Shown here in pieces: positions 1 through 6,385 of a stretch of DNA of 45,221 nt; position 1 is the stretch's first letter, and every line of letters starts with the position of its first letter. This stretch comes from CAINDI01 sp037127585 (GTDB taxonomy: Bacteria; Verrucomicrobiota; Verrucomicrobiia; Palsa-1439). The notes below the pieces were generated by a model. That model worked only from the letters and a program-made list of their open reading frames with translations, did no database searches and was not told where the DNA came from. The stretch spans positions 1-45,221 of the forward strand of contig JBAXYB010000014.1 of assembly GCA_037127585.1 (NCBI GenBank), given 5' to 3'. Position numbers and translations under genes: made by a program.

Positions 1-1178
1 CAAAGGTTGAATCCCTTCTGTTCTTGCTCAGCGTTCTCAGTTGAAAGCTGAACTAAGATAAAACGGCGCCTTCCTTTATCCTCTGCGTTTGCCTTCAAAA
101 CAGCGTGTCCCGTTGTTCCGCTGCCAGCAAAGGAATCCAACACCAAAGATTCCCGGTCAGTTGCCAGTTGAAGGATTCGTTGGATGAGACGACTTGGCTT
201 TGGGTTGTCGAATGCATCAGGCTTGCCCACAATTTCGTTAAGTTCCTTTGTGGCTTCTTGGTTGTGTCCTACTTCTGTGTGAGGCCACCATGTCCAAGCC
301 TTCACCCCCTCAGTTTCCGAAAGGAATTTCTTCTGCCGTGGCCGAGAAGTTCCTTTTTTGCCGAACCAGACTCTTTTGTCAGCGATCAGATCGAGAAAAG
401 TGCGTTCTGCGAGAGCCCAACATCTTCCGGCGGGTGGACGGAGTTTCTTACCATTTGGTGCCGATATTTCATAAAATTGTTCGGGCGTTGCGTGTCCGGT
501 TTGTCCTGTAAGATCAACGGAGGCCCATTTACCGCGCGGATCGTTGTCGGGGTTCTTAAACGCCTTTGCCCTTTCGCCGCCAATAGGAAGTTCGTTCAAC
601 GTCTTTTTCAACACATCTATCTTTTTCGCGTACATCAGTACGTAATCGTGTGCAGGGCCAATAGCCAAACGAGCATCAGGTGATGTTCGCTTCTGCCAGA
701 TTATCGAAGCCACAAAATTCGGCTTTTGGAAAATGTCGTCCAAAAGAGTCCGCATCGATGAAACTTCATTGTCATCTATGCTCACGAAAATCACTCCATC
801 GTCGCGCAAAAACTGCCAAAGCAATTGTAGACGCGGATACATCATGCAGAGCCATTTGTCGTGACGAGAAAGGTCAGTCGCCTCGTCACCTACGACCTTA
901 CCGAGCCAGTCGCGGATAATGGGACTGTTGACATTGTCGTTGTACTTCCAGTTTTCTTCTCCGGTGTTGTACGGCGGGTCGATGTAGATGCACTTGACCT
1001 GCTTCGCGTAGTACGGCAGTAGCGCCTTGAGCGCGACGAGATTGTCGCCCTGCACGATGAGATTACCGCTACCGGGATCGCCGACGGAAAGCTCCGGTAC
1101 ATCTTTGAGAAGATGAAACGGAACCTTGTGGTGATGATTCACCACCGCTTCTTTACCAATCCAGTTGAGTGTGGGCAT
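1..1178 (-). CDS. Site-specific DNA (adenine-N6) methyltransferase, type III Mod-like, 3' end cut by window edge
   Basis: Reading the minus strand from the ATG at 1178 gives 392 codons with no stop to the left edge, so the C-terminus is missing. Motif IV DPPYNTGEE lies about 70 residues in, and the AdoMet-binding motif I LDSFAGSGTTGHAV lies near the truncated end. Catalytic motif before AdoMet motif is the beta-class order typical of type III Mod subunits. The N-terminus (MPTLNWIGKEAV) resembles many Mod-type proteins. It would methylate adenine in a short asymmetric site; the usual partner, a Res helicase-nuclease, would lie beyond the left edge and is not seen. An in-frame upstream ATG at 1199 is an alternative start. 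No Shine-Dalgarno is evident. The leader is the hairpin-rich region at 1231-1382. Confidence 0.88.
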   Translation of the reverse strand, partial: MPTLNWIGKEAVVNHHHKVPFHLLKDVPELSVGDPGSGNLIVQGDNLVALKALLPYYAKQVKCIYIDPPYNTGEENWKYNDNVNSPIIRDWLGKVVGDEATDLSRHDKWLCMMYPRLQLLWQFLRDDGVIFVSIDDNEVSSMRTLLDDIFQKPNFVASIIWQKRTSPDARLAIGPAHDYVLMYAKKIDVLKKTLNELPIGGERAKAFKNPDNDPRGKWASVDLTGQTGHATPEQFYEISAPNGKKLRPPAGRCWALAERTFLDLIADKRVWFGKKGTSRPRQKKFLSETEGVKAWTWWPHTEVGHNQEATKELNEIVGKPDAFDNPKPSRLIQRILQLATDRESLVLDSFAGSGTTGHAVLKANAEDKGRRRFILVQLSTENAEQEQKGFNL

Positions 1179-1230
1179 GGGCGGACTGCGTGTGTGCATG
1201 GCAGTTCAGCCGTTGTCCCAGACTGCTCCC

Positions 1231-1382
1231 GTGTGGGTTTCCTGGTGCCTGAAAACAAGAGGGACGCGCTTAATCGCGTCCCGTCACAGGCACCTAGGAG
1301 GGCCCACACAAGAACGCTTTCGGCGCGCCCCCGGGGGGCGCGCTTCGAGCGGTGTCTTGTGTTCCGAAATTTCCTAGGTTTC
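1231..1382. other. Large multi-hairpin element upstream of the methyltransferase; possible structured RNA
   Basis: Seen directly: outer stem GTGTGGG (1231-1237) with CCCACAC (1303-1309); inside it GGTGCCTG (1244-1251) with CAGGCACC (1287-1294), extended by CCT/AGG; inside that GGGACGCG (1261-1268) with CGCGTCCC (1275-1282). A second hairpin pairs CACAAGA (1307-1313) with TCTTGTG (1355-1361), CGCT with AGCG and a ten-base GC-rich inner stem (1323-1332 with 1333-1343). A third pairs CGAAA (1365-1369) with TTTCG. Bases 1307-1309 are claimed by both large stems. The palindrome CCTAGG occurs twice (1293, 1373). It does not match RNase P, tmRNA, SRP or 6S RNA as I know them. On the minus strand it would be the 5' leader of the methyltransferase. 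Function and transcribed strand are unknown. Confidence 0.5.
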
Positions 1383-1457
1383 GTGACGAACAGCAGCCAA
1401 AGCTGCGCAAATTATTACTGTGAGTTAGTTAGTGATCGTTTGCGATGTGGTTCTCCT

Positions 1458-1498
1458 TCCGCCTTCGCCCTATGCAACAAGCGCAGGGCTACGGCGGA
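1458..1498. repeat. REP-like palindrome
   Basis: TCCGCC (1458-1463) pairs with GGCGGA (1493-1498), and GCCCT (1467-1471) pairs with AGGGC (1485-1489). Unpaired TTC and TAC form a symmetric internal loop. Palindromes of this CCGCCTTCGCCCT type are common between genes in Verrucomicrobiota and related genomes. It lies in a stretch (1383-1677) with no gene I can support; the rest of that stretch holds a GTTGAC/GTCAAC hairpin (1530-1555) and the upp remnant. Confidence 0.55.
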
Positions 1499-1607
1499 CA
1501 AGTTAACGGTCGGCAGTCTAACGAGGCGTGTTGACAACGGCAAGCCTTCGTCAACATCTGAGTGAACTTCGAGTCTTGGCGCTCTTGGCGATTCACTGCC
1601 GGGTCGT

Positions 1608-1665
1608 TCAATCCCCGCTGAACTGCCGGTCACCCGCATCGCCGAAGCCGGACACAATGTAGTCG
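1608..1665 (-). pseudogene. Diverged duplicate of the upp 3' end
   Basis: This stretch matches the last ~58 bp of upp (2281-2338) with about eight substitutions. Read on the minus strand it encodes GFGDAGDRQFSGD and then TGA, the same C-terminus and stop as the intact gene. It follows directly after the toxin stop codon (1678-1680). The copies are in direct orientation and enclose the antitoxin-toxin pair. This is the geometry left when an element integrates into the 3' end of a gene and restores the reading frame, although no integrase is seen here and the copies are no longer identical. A tandem duplication followed by decay is the alternative. Confidence 0.75.
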
Positions 1666-1677
1666 CGCGGAGGATGG

Positions 1678-1968
1678 TTACGGATACTTGCCGGTCCGTA
1701 GCAGCGCTTTGACCTCGTCGTGGTTGCCGAGGAAGGAAACGTAGAGGGAATCGGCACGGTCTTGAAATACGAAACGCAAGGCTAAGTTGCCCCGACACTC
1801 GAAGAGTTTGCTGCCGAGTTTGCGGATGCCCAGCCCGCTGTGGATATGCGGCCGGCCAAAAGTCTCCGTCAGTTCACACAACGCCAGTAGACATTCGGCG
1901 CGTTCCGGCTTCGGCAAGTCCCGCAGCCGTTTGAGCACGTGCGGATCAAGGGCCAGCGGCTTACTCAA
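1678..1968 (-). CDS. RelE/HigB-like toxin of a type II toxin-antitoxin pair
   Basis: 96 residues, the usual size of RelE-superfamily mRNA interferases. The central segment KLFECRGNLALRFVF followed by LYVSFLGNHDEVKALLR fits the beta-sheet core and C-terminal helix of this fold. It starts within the antitoxin 3' end (8-bp overlap, 1961-1968), the antitoxin-first order that favours excess antitoxin. The expected role is cleavage of ribosome-associated mRNA when the antitoxin is degraded; that comes from the family and no catalytic residues are assigned here. The pair lies between the intact and remnant upp 3' ends, which suggests it arrived with an inserted segment. Confidence 0.75.
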   Translation of the reverse strand: MSKPLALDPHVLKRLRDLPKPERAECLLALCELTETFGRPHIHSGLGIRKLGSKLFECRGNLALRFVFQDRADSLYVSFLGNHDEVKALLRTGKYP

Positions 1969-2239
1969 CCAACTTCCTTAACTCGGCGGCGGTGATCGTC
2001 GGCAATTTTCCCGACCGCTTGAGTTGGTGGTGCCGCTGGTCGGTGGCTGCGTCCAGCGCGGCCACCTGCTCGCGCGTCGCGCTGTGTTCGTGGTGAGCAT
2101 AATCGGTGGACTCCACCTCGACCTTGCGCAACGCGATGATGTCCGCCCCGGCCACGATTCCAATGTCTTCTCCCCGAGCGGCAGCAGCTAGCCATTGCCC
2201 GAGGTTCTTCTTGGCACTCGTAATTGTTAAAGTCTTCAT
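1961..2239 (-). CDS. Phd/YefM-type antitoxin
   Basis: 92 residues. The N-terminus (MKTLTITSAKKNLGQWLAAA, then RGEDIGIVAGADIIALRKV) is the Phd/YefM DNA-binding fold, in which a short beta-strand, the NLG helix and a conserved I-V/I-A-L-R strand form the dimer. The charged C-terminal half would wrap the toxin. Family members bind their own promoter and repress the operon together with the toxin. The promoter is clear: TTGACA, 17 bp, TATGTA, then only 6 nt to the ATG with no Shine-Dalgarno, so the mRNA is probably leaderless. Confidence 0.85.
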   Translation of the reverse strand: MKTLTITSAKKNLGQWLAAAARGEDIGIVAGADIIALRKVEVESTDYAHHEHSATREQVAALDAATDQRHHQLKRSGKLPTITAAELRKLVE

Positions 2240-2245
2240 ATGGCC

Positions 2246-2274
2246 TACATAAGGTCTTTTAAGGAGTTTGTCAA
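2246..2274 (-). promoter_or_regulatory. Sigma70-like promoter of the antitoxin-toxin operon
   Basis: On the minus strand, TTGACA (2274-2269), a 17-bp spacer and TATGTA (2251-2246). Six bases separate the -10 from the antitoxin ATG at 2239, which predicts a start of transcription at or next to the start codon. Confidence 0.7.
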
Positions 2275-2281
2275 ACGACGT

Positions 2282-2902
2282 TCAATCGCCACTGAACTGC
2301 CGGTCACCCGCGTCGCCGAAGCCGGGGACGATGTAGCCCCGGTCGTTGAGATGGCTGTCGACGGTGGCGAGGTAAATCTCCACGTCGGGGTGATCGCCGG
2401 CCAGCTTGGCGATGCCTTCCGGCGCGGCGAAGATGCCGAGAAACTTGATCTGCTTCACACCCCAGCTCTTCAATCGCTCCACGGCCGCACTCGCGCTCCC
2501 GCCGGTCGCCAACATCGGATCGAGAATGAACGCGATATCGACCGGCGTGTGTTTGCCGAGCTTGCTGTAATACTCGACCGGTTCGAGCGTCTTCTCGTCG
2601 CGGAAAATTCCCAGATGATAAACTTTCGCATCCGGCAATAGTTCCAAAATCCCATCCACCATCCCCAACCCCGCCCGCAATATCGGTACCAGTCCCACTG
2701 TCGCGCCAACATAATTGCCATCCGTCTCCGCGAGTGGCGTCTGCACCCGGATCGACTCCGTCGGCAAATCGCCTGTGGCCTCATAAAATAACATCACCGC
2801 CAACGCCCGGATGTGATGCCGGATCGTTGCCCGGTCCGCCTGTTTGTCGCGGATCTCGGCGAGAAAATTCTGCGCCAATGGATGATTGAGAACTTTAGGC
2901 AT
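2282..2902 (-). CDS. upp: Uracil phosphoribosyltransferase
   Basis: 206 residues, full length for the family. It converts uracil and PRPP to UMP in pyrimidine salvage, in the cytoplasm. The PRPP-binding loop is FILDPMLATGGSA (about residues 128-140), the uracil site is the C-terminal GYIVPGFGDAGDRQFS, and VGLVPILRAGLGM is also family-typical. The start overlaps the end of moeA by 8 bp (2895-2902), so the genes are co-transcribed. Its last ~58 bp are duplicated in diverged form at 1608-1665 beyond the toxin-antitoxin pair. Confidence 0.96.
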   Translation of the reverse strand: MPKVLNHPLAQNFLAEIRDKQADRATIRHHIRALAVMLFYEATGDLPTESIRVQTPLAETDGNYVGATVGLVPILRAGLGMVDGILELLPDAKVYHLGIFRDEKTLEPVEYYSKLGKHTPVDIAFILDPMLATGGSASAAVERLKSWGVKQIKFLGIFAAPEGIAKLAGDHPDVEIYLATVDSHLNDRGYIVPGFGDAGDRQFSGD

Positions 2903-4112
2903 GGATGAGTTGTGCTTTCACGGTTGTGCCACGCGCGAGCGTGCTCGCTGCGGCAACCTCGACCAAACAATCCGCCTTTGCAATCGACGTCAGCATGTGG
3001 GAGCCTTGTTGCGCCAGCGGCCACAAGTGCCAGCGGCTATCCCGCCGCTCCAGCCGGCCCCGCATGAAGTGTGTGCGGTCGCCATGATTCACAAACTCCT
3101 CTTCCGCCACCGCCGCCACCGCCGGTAACTCCAAATCCGCCAACCCGCGCATCTTCAACAACGCCGGTCGCACCAACACCAGGAACGTCACCGCCGCGCT
3201 CACCGGATTCCCCGGCAAACCAAAAATCAATTGCCGGCCCCGCGTCCCGAACACAAATGGCTTACCGGGTTTCATGTTCACTTTCCAGAACGCCTGCTGA
3301 CAGCCGAGTTCTTCCAGCACCGTCTTCACTAAATCGTATTCGCCGACCGACACCCCGCCGACGGTGATCAATGCATCGCATTCGCTCAACGCGTAATCGA
3401 TCTTCTCGGCCAAATCCTCCTTCGTGTCGTCCGCGATGCCGAGTTCGACCGGCTCGCAACCCGCCTCGCGCAACCAGCCGGTAATCGCGTAACTGTTCGA
3501 ATCATAAATCTGCCCGGCTTGCAGTTTCGTCCCCGGCTCCACCAATTCCGCCCCGGTCACCAACACCCCGACGCGCGGGCGCGGATAAACATCCAACTCC
3601 GGTTTGCCCAGCGCCGCCAGCAACGCCAATTGGGCCGGCCCCATCGTCGTGCCGGCGCGGAGCACAATCTCGTCAGCGCGGACATCGTCACCGGCTCGGC
3701 GAATATTCTCCCCAACTTCGACCGCTTCGAGCACGGCGACATAGCCTTCGTGATGGGGCCGCGTGTCCTCCTGCATCACCACCGCATCGGCTCCGACCGG
3801 AATCGGCGCGCCGGTAAAGATCCGCACACAACTCTGCGGCTCCACCGGCGTAGCGGCCGCCGTACCGGCGGGAATTTCCCCAGCGACGCGTAAATGAATC
3901 GGATTATTCTCCCCGGCACTGTTCACATCCGCCGCGCGCACGGCATATCCGTCCATCGCGCTATTGTCCCACAGCGGCAGGTTGAGCGGGGACACCACAT
4001 CCGTCGCCAACACGCAGCCGAGCGCTGTGCTCAACGATTCGCGCCGGGCCGGCAAGGGGTGAACGACATTCAGAATCTGCTGCTTCGCATCGTTGACGTT
4101 ACAAATCGCCAT
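2895..4112 (-). CDS. moeA: Molybdopterin molybdenumtransferase MoeA
   Basis: 405 residues, normal for MoeA, which inserts molybdate into adenylylated molybdopterin in the last step of molybdenum cofactor synthesis. Seen: LWDNSAMDGYAVR (residues 47-59), a MoCF-like domain with GGVSVGEYD (about 252-260), LIFGLPGNPVSA near 295-306, and a C-terminal beta-barrel domain. The start lies 3 bp after the stop of the upstream lipoprotein gene and the end overlaps upp. No other cofactor gene is nearby, so the operon grouping looks positional rather than a Moco cluster. Confidence 0.95.
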   Translation of the reverse strand: MAICNVNDAKQQILNVVHPLPARRESLSTALGCVLATDVVSPLNLPLWDNSAMDGYAVRAADVNSAGENNPIHLRVAGEIPAGTAAATPVEPQSCVRIFTGAPIPVGADAVVMQEDTRPHHEGYVAVLEAVEVGENIRRAGDDVRADEIVLRAGTTMGPAQLALLAALGKPELDVYPRPRVGVLVTGAELVEPGTKLQAGQIYDSNSYAITGWLREAGCEPVELGIADDTKEDLAEKIDYALSECDALITVGGVSVGEYDLVKTVLEELGCQQAFWKVNMKPGKPFVFGTRGRQLIFGLPGNPVSAAVTFLVLVRPALLKMRGLADLELPAVAAVAEEEFVNHGDRTHFMRGRLERRDSRWHLWPLAQQGSHMLTSIAKADCLVEVAAASTLARGTTVKAQLIHA

Positions 4113-4114
4113 GG

Positions 4115-4435
4115 TTAACGCGCCTCGTCACCCACGCGCAAATCACCGTCGAGAATATCAGCGGTCGCAAAATTCACCCGCACCGGGACCGTCAGTTGGA
4201 CTTCGCCGACGCGTTCAGTCCCGCGATACACCGGCAACTTCACCCCTACCGCCGGCATGACGCGCGACGTGAAATCGATGACGGCAAATTTGTATTGCGC
4301 ATTGATGCGAGTAATTTTCGCGCCCGTGACCCCGAGTTTCGCCGTCGGCACCGGGGTGAACGTCGGCGTCGGTTGTGGCCGGGTTGTTGTGCATCCGGCG
4401 AGAGCCAGGAGGACTAAACAGAGGATAGTCTTCAT
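4115..4435 (-). CDS. Small lipoprotein with a C-terminal domain shared with the right-edge coiled-coil protein
   Basis: 106 residues. A signal peptide ends in LALAGC, so Cys15 should be lipidated after lipoprotein signal-peptidase cleavage. A Pro/Thr linker follows, then a ~70-residue beta-rich domain (KFAVIDF ... PVYRGTERVGEVQL ... GDLRVGDEA). The same pattern of VLDL ... LVYRDTKMVGKVQV ... GVLRVGD closes the coiled-coil protein at 44659, so the two are paralogous in this domain. First gene of the lipoprotein-moeA-upp operon. Function unknown. Confidence 0.75.
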   Translation of the reverse strand: MKTILCLVLLALAGCTTTRPQPTPTFTPVPTAKLGVTGAKITRINAQYKFAVIDFTSRVMPAVGVKLPVYRGTERVGEVQLTVPVRVNFATADILDGDLRVGDEAR

Positions 4436-4446
4436 AATAGTTATGA

Positions 4447-4496
4447 TGGCGCGCCTGGCGTGATTCGAACACGCGACCGCCGGATTAGAAATCCAG
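4447..4496 (-). pseudogene. 3' half of tRNA-Arg(TCT); the 5' half is absent
   Basis: Reading the minus strand: anticodon stem CTGGA/TCCGG around loop TTTCTAA (anticodon TCT at 4489-4487), a 5-nt variable loop, T-arm GCGTG-TTCGAAT-CACGC, acceptor strand CAGGCGC, discriminator G and encoded CCA (4449-4447). The 5' acceptor partner GCGCCTG and a D-arm are missing; the sequence to the right turns AT-rich and unrelated. An anticodon-stem-to-CCA fragment is the typical attachment-site copy left by tRNA-targeting integrases, or a scar of recombination. It cannot form a functional tRNA as it stands. Confidence 0.72.
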
Positions 4497-4840
4497 AAAA
4501 TCGCATTTCTCCTAACGGCTATTTAATAGGAAATTACGCTTTCCCAACCGATTGTGTCAATTGCTACCCGGCAACAGGGTGTGATTGAAAGTGGTGGTCA
4601 GTTGTTGAGTTGAAGAGGGAATGCGCGCCAATAGTTCTCCCAGTAGCCATTAGCGCGCACCACTCGCAAGTTTCCCATGTCGCGCGCGTTGCCTTCTTTC
4701 CACCAAACTCCCGCTCGCCTCAGTCGTGCTTGCGCCACGTGTCGATGTCCGCGACGTGCCCTCGCGCGATCGGGCTCCACGCGCTGCCGCGACTTCTTCC
4801 GTCGATTCCACGTGCGTCGCCAGTATCCGTACCGGGTGCG
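4497..4840. other. Gene-poor stretch with one possible protein fragment
   Basis: The part next to the tRNA fragment (4500-4560) is unusually AT-rich for this window. On the minus strand a frame open from about 4862 to the TGA at 4598-4600 encodes an Arg/Trp/Tyr-rich sequence ending NGYWENYWRAFPLQLNN. It has no convincing start. It could be the end of a decayed gene, but I do not recognise the family. Nothing else is supported here before the purB promoter. Confidence 0.3.
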
Positions 4841-4869
4841 TTGACTTACTGAGGACGCTTCGCTAGCCT
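4841..4869 (+). promoter_or_regulatory. purB promoter
   Basis: TTGACT (4841-4846), a 17-bp spacer, TAGCCT (4864-4869), then 9 nt to the purB ATG with no Shine-Dalgarno. The predicted transcript begins at or within a few bases of the start codon. Confidence 0.6.
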
Positions 4870-4878
4870 GCCGGCACT

Positions 4879-6162
4879 ATGATTCGACGCTATTCCCGGG
4901 AAGCGATGCGAGCGATTTGGACGGAGGAGAACAAGTTCGCCATCTGGTTGCAGATTGAGATCCTGGCGTGCGAGGCGCGGAAGATACCGGCCAAAGACCT
5001 CGCGACGATTCGGAAGAAGGCGAAGTTTTCCGTCGAGCGCATCAACGAGATCGAGAAGGTCACGAACCATGACGTGATCGCGTTTCTGTCGTGCGTCGCG
5101 GAGAACGTCGGGCCGGCGTCGCGGCATATTCACGTCGGATTGACGTCGTCGGATGTGGGCGATACGGCGTTGGCGTTTCAGATGGTGCAGGCGGCAGACA
5201 TTTTGATCGCGGACGTGAAGACGCTCCGGCTGGTCGTGGCGCGGAAGGCGAAGAAGTACAAGTTCACGCCGTGCATGGGGCGGACGCACGGGGTGCATGC
5301 GGAGCCGACGACGTTTGGGTTGAAGATGGCGTTGATGTACGACGAGTTTGGCCGGGCACTCGAACGGCTGCAGCGCGCGCGCGCCATCATGGCGGTTGGC
5401 AAGATTTCGGGCGCGGTCGGGACGCATGCGCATTTGTCGCCGCAAGTAGAGGCGTATGTTTGCCGGAAGTTGGGGCTGAAGCCTGCAAAAATTTCGACGC
5501 AGGTTTTGCAGCGCGACCGGCATGCGGAGTTTTCGACGGCGCTGGCGTTGGTGGGGAGTTCGATTGACCGGTGGGCGCTGGAGTTCCGGCATCTGCAACG
5601 CACCGAGGTGCTCGAAGCCGAAGAGTTTTTCGCGGAAGGCCAGAAGGGTTCGAGCGCGATGCCGCACAAGCGCAACCCGATCACGTGCGAACGCCTCTGC
5701 GGCCTCGCACGCGTGTTGCGCGGGAACGCCCAAGCCGCGCTGGAAAACGTCGCGCTCTGGCACGAACGCGACATATCGCACAGCAGCGTCGAGCGTGTCA
5801 TCCTGCCGGATTCGACGACGTTGCTCGATTACATGCTCTATAAGTTGACCGACATCGTGAACCGGTTGCTCGTCTACCCGGCGCTGATGCAGGCGAACAT
5901 CGATCTGAGCCGGGGACTGACGTTCTCGCAGGCGGTGCTGCTCGGCTTGACGAAGAAAGGGCTGACGCGCGAGGCGGCCTACAAGATCGTTCAGACCAAC
6001 GCGATGAAGGCGTGGAAGGATTCCCGGATGTTCAAGGACTTGCTGCTCGAAGACGCGGCAGTCATGGCGCATCTCACGCGCGCCGACGTGGAGCAACTTT
6101 TCGACGTGAGCATCCACTTCCGCGAAGTGAACAACACGTTCCGCAAAGTCGGGATCCGGTAG
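4879..6162 (+). CDS. purB: Adenylosuccinate lyase
   Basis: 427 residues, the short (B. subtilis/Thermotoga-like) form. It catalyses two fumarate-releasing steps of purine synthesis: SAICAR to AICAR, and adenylosuccinate to AMP. The fumarase/aspartase signature GSSAMPHKRNP is at about residues 260-270 and supplies the flexible catalytic loop. TSSDVGDTA (about 89-97) and GRTHGVHAEPT (about 134-144, with the catalytic His) are also present. It stands alone with its own promoter; no other purine gene is nearby. Confidence 0.96.
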   Translation: MIRRYSREAMRAIWTEENKFAIWLQIEILACEARKIPAKDLATIRKKAKFSVERINEIEKVTNHDVIAFLSCVAENVGPASRHIHVGLTSSDVGDTALAFQMVQAADILIADVKTLRLVVARKAKKYKFTPCMGRTHGVHAEPTTFGLKMALMYDEFGRALERLQRARAIMAVGKISGAVGTHAHLSPQVEAYVCRKLGLKPAKISTQVLQRDRHAEFSTALALVGSSIDRWALEFRHLQRTEVLEAEEFFAEGQKGSSAMPHKRNPITCERLCGLARVLRGNAQAALENVALWHERDISHSSVERVILPDSTTLLDYMLYKLTDIVNRLLVYPALMQANIDLSRGLTFSQAVLLGLTKKGLTREAAYKIVQTNAMKAWKDSRMFKDLLLEDAAVMAHLTRADVEQLFDVSIHFREVNNTFRKVGIR

Positions 6163-6180
6163 CCGCACCCTGTCGGTGTC

Positions 6181-6309
6181 TCAGTCGAGACTGTTTGGCG
6201 GCACGGGGTTGCCGGGCCCGCCGCGTTTGCTATGGCTGTTGTCGAACCACGCCTGACCGGCCGGCCCCCAGCAGAGATTGCCTTCGACGTTGGCGGTTTC
6301 GTCGTCCAT
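6181..6309 (-). pseudogene. C-terminal remnant of a right-handed beta-helix-type protein
   Basis: A 42-codon minus-strand frame from ATG 6309 to TGA 6181, preceded in the same frame by DFYGIY and then a stop. DFYGIYMDDETANVEGNLCW reads like one rung of a right-handed parallel beta-helix (pectate-lyase-like) protein, followed by a short Gly/Pro-rich tail. The rest of such a gene is absent: the sequence upstream is the leader of the desaturase gene. I infer a decayed 3' end; a free small gene is less likely. Confidence 0.35.
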
Positions 6310-6385
6310 GTAGATGCCGTAAAAATCCGCTCGTCACCGCCGGTCGCCTCTGGTAGTTTTGCCGGGTGCTGGAGGTTCGCAATCG

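Noticed and set aside
1231..1382. Retron msr-msd
   Set aside because: The long hairpins are suggestive, but no reverse transcriptase gene lies next to them and no typical flanking a1/a2 repeats with a branching G were found.
1514..1560. Possible integron attC site (GTCTAAC resembles the R'' core)
   Set aside because: No matching GTTRRRY partner downstream, no integron integrase or cassette gene, and the nearby hairpin GTTGAC/GTCAAC does not have attC geometry.
1113..1565. A 150-codon plus-strand frame upstream of the methyltransferase
   Set aside because: It overlaps the methyltransferase start and crosses the hairpins; the translation has no family resemblance or start signal.
4447..4535. 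A complete tRNA-Arg gene
   Set aside because: The 5' acceptor strand GCGCCTG and a D-arm are not found within 150 bp upstream; only the 3' half is there.
4846..6168. A 440-codon open frame antisense to purB
   Set aside because: Arg/His/Pro-rich composition with no domain, entirely opposite a clear enzyme gene. Long antisense frames are expected at this GC content.
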